Of a DNA stretch of 11,544 nucleotides, positions 8,596 through 11,544 are shown in pieces. Every line of letters starts with the position of its first letter. Within the stretch, counting starts at the first letter, position 1. Under the pieces are notes generated by a model. It saw nothing but the letters and a program-made list of their open reading frames with translations, was not told the DNA's origin and did no database searches. Source of the stretch: Polynucleobacter meluiroseus (GTDB lineage: Bacteria > Verrucomicrobiota > Verrucomicrobiia > Opitutales > UBA953); contig CALPIW020000028.1 of the NCBI GenBank assembly GCA_943323725.2, positions 1 to 11,544 on the forward strand, given 5' to 3'. The position numbers were made by a program, and so were the translations under genes.

Positions 8596-9507
8596 ATGAG
8601 GACGACCCTGCGCGCCAGCTTGTTCGTCCTCGTCGCGTTTCTCCTCGGTTGCGCCGAACCTAAGCCGGAAGTCCTCCAGGCGGAGACGCATCTGGCAGCG
8701 CTCCGTAGCGCTGGGCTCGTGCCTAAGGCCTTGGGCGATATCGAGGTCGCGGCGGTCCGTCGGATCCAGCCGCTGCCCACGCGTTGGGTGCGGTCAGGCC
8801 GTCCGTTCTGGTGGGCCGAGCTGCGTTGTGACGACGGGTCGGCGGGGCATCTGGCCTGGATGGATGACGGACGACTCATCGACATCAGTTTAGACGGGCT
8901 GAGGGAAGTGATCTCACCGCAGGCGTTCGCCTTGGTGGGCGTGCCTCCGATCCAGCAGTTTCCGCTGAAAGCGCCGGACGGCACGCCGGTGGCCTCGGGA
9001 TGCGTGCCGACGGCGGGCGCCAGCCTCATCGCTTTCTGGTCGTCTCGACCCGGCGCCGCGGCCTGGGGCGGGGCAGGGGAGCAGGACTTGGTCCGTCGCT
9101 TACGTAGCCGGATGCGGATGGGGGTCATCCCGGACCTCGAAGGTTATACGGACGGCAAGATGTCCCTCGCGGGCGCCTTTCCGGATGAGCTCGCCGAAGC
9201 CCTGCAGGCCGATGCAGATGAGCGGGGTGTCGATGTCGACGTCGCGCTTTCAGGCTATGACCGCCAGCTCCTTGGCGCCGAACTTTCCGCCGGCCGACCC
9301 GTGCTGGTCTCTTGCGTGGTGCTCCTGCCGCGTAAGCCTGAGCTCAGCTGGGGTCATCAGGTCGTCGGGGTCGGTCGCGCCGAGGTCGGCGGCGCCCATT
9401 ACGTCGGCGTCATCGATAACTTCTTCACGCCGCGGATTCCTGGAAGCATCCGCTGGATCGCGGAGGACCGCGTCGGCCAGCTCGTGCTCGTGCGGCCGAG
9501 GCGCTGA
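8596..9507 (+). CDS. Lipoprotein with C39-like cysteine peptidase domain
   Basis: This 303-aa predicted lipoprotein starts with a type II signal peptide, MRTTLRASLFVLVAFLLGC; Cys19 would be lipidated, anchoring the protein in a membrane facing the periplasm or outside. The mature part has a papain-fold, C39-like layout. SGCVPTAGASLIAFW has the putative nucleophile Cys136 at the start of a helix. WGHQVVGVG has the putative catalytic His254. HYVGVIDNF has Asp274/Asn275 as a possible third residue. The segment at about 40-115 is of unknown function and may be a prodomain or substrate-binding part. Family members cleave peptides or are inactive relatives, and the substrate is unknown. It begins 6 bp after the methyltransferase stop, suggesting co-transcription, though I see no functional tie. 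Its last 258 bp overlap the sulfatase frame on the other strand, and both His254 and Asp274 are encoded in that overlap, so this frame is the one likely under selection there. Confidence 0.78.
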   Translation: MRTTLRASLFVLVAFLLGCAEPKPEVLQAETHLAALRSAGLVPKALGDIEVAAVRRIQPLPTRWVRSGRPFWWAELRCDDGSAGHLAWMDDGRLIDISLDGLREVISPQAFALVGVPPIQQFPLKAPDGTPVASGCVPTAGASLIAFWSSRPGAAAWGGAGEQDLVRRLRSRMRMGVIPDLEGYTDGKMSLAGAFPDELAEALQADADERGVDVDVALSGYDRQLLGAELSAGRPVLVSCVVLLPRKPELSWGHQVVGVGRAEVGGAHYVGVIDNFFTPRIPGSIRWIAEDRVGQLVLVRPRR

Positions 9508-10839
9508 GGAGCTTGATTTGGCCTCGGCGCGGACCTTCGTGTTCCATGCTTCCCAGAGCCCGGCGAGTTCCTTGAGCTTGGCCGGTTCGCTTGTCGCGAG
9601 GTCCTTCATCTCGCCGACGTCGGCCTCGAGGTCGAAGAGATGCTGAGCGCCTTGCTGGTCGCGGACGTATTTCCATTGGCCGGAGCGCACGGCGGCCTGC
9701 TTGGCGATGGCGAAGAAGAGGTTCTCGTGAGGGGCCGCCGGAGTCGGCGCGCCGAGGAATGGCGTCAGGTCGATGCCATCGAGGCCGGCGGGCGCCGGGA
9801 TGGCGGCGGCGGCGAGGCAGGTCGGCAGAATATCGAGCGAGCTGACCGGATGGGCGAAGGCCCGGCCGGCGGGCCACTTGGCCGGATAGCGCGCGAGGAA
9901 GGGGACGCGGATGCCACCTTCGAAGAGGTTCCACTTATAGTCCCGGAGGGGAGTGTTCTCGCTGCGGACTTCCGGGTGGCCGCCGTTGTCGGCGAAGAAG
10001 AAGACCAGCGTGTCTTGTTCCAGTCCGGCCGCCTTCAGGCTGTCGAGGATGCGGCCGACGGCTTCGTCCAGCGCCACGATGGTGGCGACCGTGTCGGCCC
10101 GGGCGGTGTCGCCGGGGAATTGCGCGGCATAGCGGGCCGCTTCGCCCGGCCGGGCCGTGAAGACTTTCGGAATATCGACCACCTTGCCGGCGGCCTGGCC
10201 TGCTTCCAGATCTTTAAGATGAACCATTGCGTCCTTCGTAGTGCGGAGGATGTGCGGGGCGTTGAAGGTCACCGTCAGGGCGAAAGGCCGATCGGCATGA
10301 CGTCGGATGAAGCTCTCCGCCTCACGCGCGAAGAGGTCGGTGCTGTATTCCGTGAACTGCTCGACCTTGCCATCGCGCATCAGCTTAGGCCGGAAGAAGT
10401 CGATGAACGGGCTGGAGGTGGCCGACACCAACGATTCGTCGAAGCAGCCACGATCATGAGGCATCGGGCCGGCGCTGTGCCACTTGCCGATGATGCCCGT
10501 GCGGTAGCCGGCAGACTTCAGCAGGCCCGGGAGGAGCGGAATATCCGTCGGGATGCCGTCGCGGTTGCCGTTGAAGCCGAAGCGCTGTTGGTAACGACCG
10601 CTGAGGAAGCCGGCCCGGGACGGTCCGCAGAGCGGGGCGGTGACGTAGCCCGAGGTGAACTTGACCCCCTCCTTGGCGAGGCGGTCGATGTTCGGCGTTT
10701 TCACCACGTCGCGGAAGAGGCAGCTCACGTCGCCGCTGCCCAGGTCATCGACCAGCATGATGACGACGTTAGGCTTATCCCGAGCAGGCAGCGGGGCGCC
10801 TAAGACGGACAGGAGCAGCAGGGCGAGCAGGGTGCGCAT
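9250..10839 (-). CDS. Secreted formylglycine-dependent sulfatase with abnormal C-terminal extension
   Basis: This is a 529-aa type I sulfatase that hydrolyses sulfate esters, typically on polysaccharides or other organics, outside the cytoplasm. A signal peptide (MRTLLALLLLSVLGAPLPA) precedes the domain. Active-site elements are present in order: the metal-binding pair D31-D32 in MLVDDLG, CGPSR at 71-75 with Cys71 as formylglycine precursor, GKWH at 118-121, H196 in NAPH, FADNGG at 282-287, and K302 in YKWNLFEGGIRVPF. The fold appears to finish near residue 440 (LWEAWNTKVRAEA). The remaining 85 or so residues are read antisense to the lipoprotein gene and look like accidental sequence, so the original stop may have been lost. 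The start is uncertain: an in-frame ATG at 10857 would add MRHPSD before the signal peptide, and further upstream starts are unlikely. A formylglycine-generating enzyme must be encoded elsewhere. The target sulfate ester cannot be named. Confidence 0.88.
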   Translation of the reverse strand: MRTLLALLLLSVLGAPLPARDKPNVVIMLVDDLGSGDVSCLFRDVVKTPNIDRLAKEGVKFTSGYVTAPLCGPSRAGFLSGRYQQRFGFNGNRDGIPTDIPLLPGLLKSAGYRTGIIGKWHSAGPMPHDRGCFDESLVSATSSPFIDFFRPKLMRDGKVEQFTEYSTDLFAREAESFIRRHADRPFALTVTFNAPHILRTTKDAMVHLKDLEAGQAAGKVVDIPKVFTARPGEAARYAAQFPGDTARADTVATIVALDEAVGRILDSLKAAGLEQDTLVFFFADNGGHPEVRSENTPLRDYKWNLFEGGIRVPFLARYPAKWPAGRAFAHPVSSLDILPTCLAAAAIPAPAGLDGIDLTPFLGAPTPAAPHENLFFAIAKQAAVRSGQWKYVRDQQGAQHLFDLEADVGEMKDLATSEPAKLKELAGLWEAWNTKVRAEAKSSSSAPRPHEHELADAVLRDPADASRNPRREEVIDDADVMGAADLGATDPDDLMTPAELRLTRQEHHARDQHGSAGGKFGAKELAVIA

Positions 10840-10946
10840 GTCTGAAGGGTGTCGCATGTGAGGTTTACCACAAGCCGACGAAAGGGCGTTTTGCGGGCAA
10901 TCCGACACGACTGGGCGACCGGATGGCGAAATCATCCAACGCAAGC

Positions 10947-10972
10947 AGCCCGCGACCGGGTGGTCGCAGGCT
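10947..10972 (-). terminator. Hairpin downstream of ssrA
   Basis: An 11-bp stem (AGCCCGCGACC with GGTCGCAGGCT, one G-T wobble) closes a 4-nt loop, 13 bp beyond the tmRNA 3' end. In the ssrA direction it is followed by GCTTGCGTTGG, which lacks a real U-tract, so it may be a weak terminator or a stop for 3' processing. It also separates ssrA from the sulfatase on the same strand. Confidence 0.5.
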
Positions 10973-10985
10973 GGTTCTTCTCAAA

Positions 10986-11354
10986 TGGTGGAGGTGGTGG
11001 GAGTCGAACCCACGTCTTCCTACCCTTACGTCGTAACTTCTACATGCGTAGCTTCATCATTGATCTCGATCGCGTTTGGGGATGAGCACCCGTGCGACCT
11101 ATCTGTATTCTCACTTACCCCGGAGATAACAGCTAAAGGAGGGGATCGCCCACGTTAACCGAGCTGATCCAGGACTGCAGGCGCGCCCTGGGGCTCGTCG
11201 CTGTACTTAGGCAGCGAGCGCGAGAACGTTGTCGTTCTCGAACGTGATGGTGTTTTTAGCAGTTATAGTGCTGTCCGTTGGATTTAAGAGGTTACGAACT
11301 ACCCTCTGCATGCCGTCGCGATATCTTGGCGGGAATCGAATCCGGAACACCCCC
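10986..11354 (-). ncRNA. ssrA: Transfer-messenger RNA (tmRNA)
   Basis: This 369-nt one-piece tmRNA rescues stalled ribosomes together with SmpB and adds a degradation tag to the nascent protein. The 5' end GGGGGTG (11348-11354) pairs over 7 bp, with one G-U, with CACCTCC (10990-10996), followed by discriminator A and an encoded CCA at 10986-10988. Next to it is a T arm with GGTTCGACTCCC, and the 5' side has CCGGATTCGA, as in the D-loop-like region of tmRNA. The conserved 3' block GCATGTAGAAG is present. The tag frame runs from a GCT resume codon at 11258-11260 to TAA at 11207-11209 and encodes AKNTITFENDNVLALAA. The sequence between tag and tRNA-like 3' part (about 11030-11206) is where the downstream pseudoknots are expected. 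Transcription probably comes from the promoter at 11406-11433. Confidence 0.96.
11207..11260 (-). other. ssrA: tmRNA proteolysis-tag reading frame
   Basis: Seventeen codons plus TAA encode AKNTITFENDNVLALAA, to which the charged Ala of tmRNA is added first. The ALAA end is the typical signal for ClpXP-class proteases. The tag is longer than the ten encoded residues in E. coli (ANDENYALAA). Within it, CGAGAACG and CGTTCTCG (11221-11240) form a perfect 8-bp hairpin with a 4-nt loop, probably the helix that normally lies near the end of the tag. The resume codon is assigned by the frame leading to ALAA and by the ATAACT just before it. Confidence 0.88.
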
Positions 11355-11405
11355 GAAATGAGACGTCGGTCATTTGCGGGATCCGACTGAGAAGGAACGT
11401 CATTC

Positions 11406-11433
11406 ATTATCCACGCATCCCCCGGGAAGTCAA
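11406..11433 (-). promoter_or_regulatory. Sigma70-type promoter of ssrA
   Basis: On the minus strand TTGACT (11428-11433) and GATAAT (11406-11411) each match the consensus at 5 of 6 positions, with a 16-bp spacer. The predicted start site, near 11399, lies about 45 nt before the mature tmRNA 5' end, which leaves a 5' leader to be removed, as expected for RNase P processing. This is the best promoter-like sequence in the window. Confidence 0.75.
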
Positions 11434-11454
11434 GGGGGTGGCGGCGGTAGCCGC

Positions 11455-11503
11455 GATGGAGGATGGGGGATGTAAGATGGATGATGGAAGATGAACGATA
11501 AAG
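11455..11503. repeat. Degenerate heptad tandem repeat GATGNNN
   Basis: Seven consecutive 7-bp units start with GAT, and six of the seven with GATG: GATGGAG, GATGGGG, GATGTAA, GATGGAT, GATGGAA, GATGAAC, GATAAAG. A possible eighth unit follows with its first base missing. The tract lies just upstream of the ssrA promoter. No gene covers it. It may be a decayed microsatellite; a regulatory role is possible but unsupported. Confidence 0.65.
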
Positions 11504-11512
11504 ATGGGGAAA

Positions 11513-11529
11513 GGGACGCTTCTTGTCCC
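11513..11529. other. Short inverted repeat near the right edge
   Basis: GGGAC and GTCCC enclose 7 nt (a 5-bp stem). It could be the remnant of a terminator or chance in GC-rich sequence; the gene it might serve would lie beyond the window. No coding region is visible from 11355 to the end. Confidence 0.25.
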
Positions 11530-11544
11530 CGTGTCACCGTGCCC

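Noticed and set aside
9640..10803. A 387-codon open frame opposite the sulfatase
   Set aside because: It has biased composition and no recognisable motif; the sulfatase strand has all active-site elements.
10986..11060. A tRNA gene, suggested by the T arm and CCA end
   Set aside because: There is no anticodon arm or 5' half at tRNA distance; the matching acceptor strand is at 11348-11354, which makes it tmRNA.
10840..11354. An integrated element using the ssrA 3' end as attachment site
   Set aside because: No second copy of the tmRNA 3' end and no integrase gene were seen in the window.
11207..11407. A 66-codon minus-strand frame starting MNDVPSQS
   Set aside because: It is the tmRNA sequence read through; only its last 17 codons are translated, as the tag.

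Overview
The window comes from a GC-rich bacterium and is mostly housekeeping sequence. The best guess for the lineage is Verrucomicrobiota (Opitutae-like) or a neighbouring PVC lineage. That guess rests on family resemblance (the GltB/GltD style, a secreted sulfatase, a HEAT-repeat/THUMP methyltransferase) and on weak or absent Shine-Dalgarno sequences before every gene; no marker in the window proves it.

Layout from left to right. (a) 1-535, minus strand: the N-terminal part of an inositol-monophosphatase-family phosphatase, cut by the window edge. (b) 592-618: a perfect hairpin terminator behind gltD. (c) 640-6738, minus strand: the gltB-gltD operon, encoding both subunits of NADPH-type glutamate synthase, the GOGAT half of the GS/GOGAT ammonia assimilation cycle. 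(d) 6739-7056: a divergent intergenic region with a candidate gltB promoter and two short palindromes. (e) 7057-9507, plus strand: a two-gene unit, first a probable tRNA/rRNA guanine-N2 methyltransferase with an extra N-terminal HEAT-like region, then 6 bp later a lipoprotein with a C39-like papain-fold cysteine peptidase domain. (f) 9250-10839, minus strand: a secreted formylglycine-dependent sulfatase whose reading frame runs about 258 bp into the convergent lipoprotein gene. (g) 10986-11354, minus strand: the tmRNA gene ssrA, one-piece, with an encoded CCA end, a 17-codon tag, a strong sigma70-type promoter at 11406-11433 and a downstream hairpin. (h) 11455-11503: a degenerate 7-bp tandem repeat upstream of the ssrA promoter.

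gltB and gltD work together as one enzyme: GltB releases ammonia from glutamine, channels it to an FMN/3Fe-4S synthase site and makes glutamate, while GltD feeds electrons from NADPH. The tmRNA rescues stalled ribosomes and tags their products for proteolysis. I see no functional link between these and the sulfatase or the lipoprotein. No mobile element, CRISPR array or clearly new system is visible. The points most worth a second look are the sulfatase/lipoprotein convergent overlap, the HEAT-methyltransferase fusion, the long hairpin-constrained tmRNA tag and the heptad repeat.
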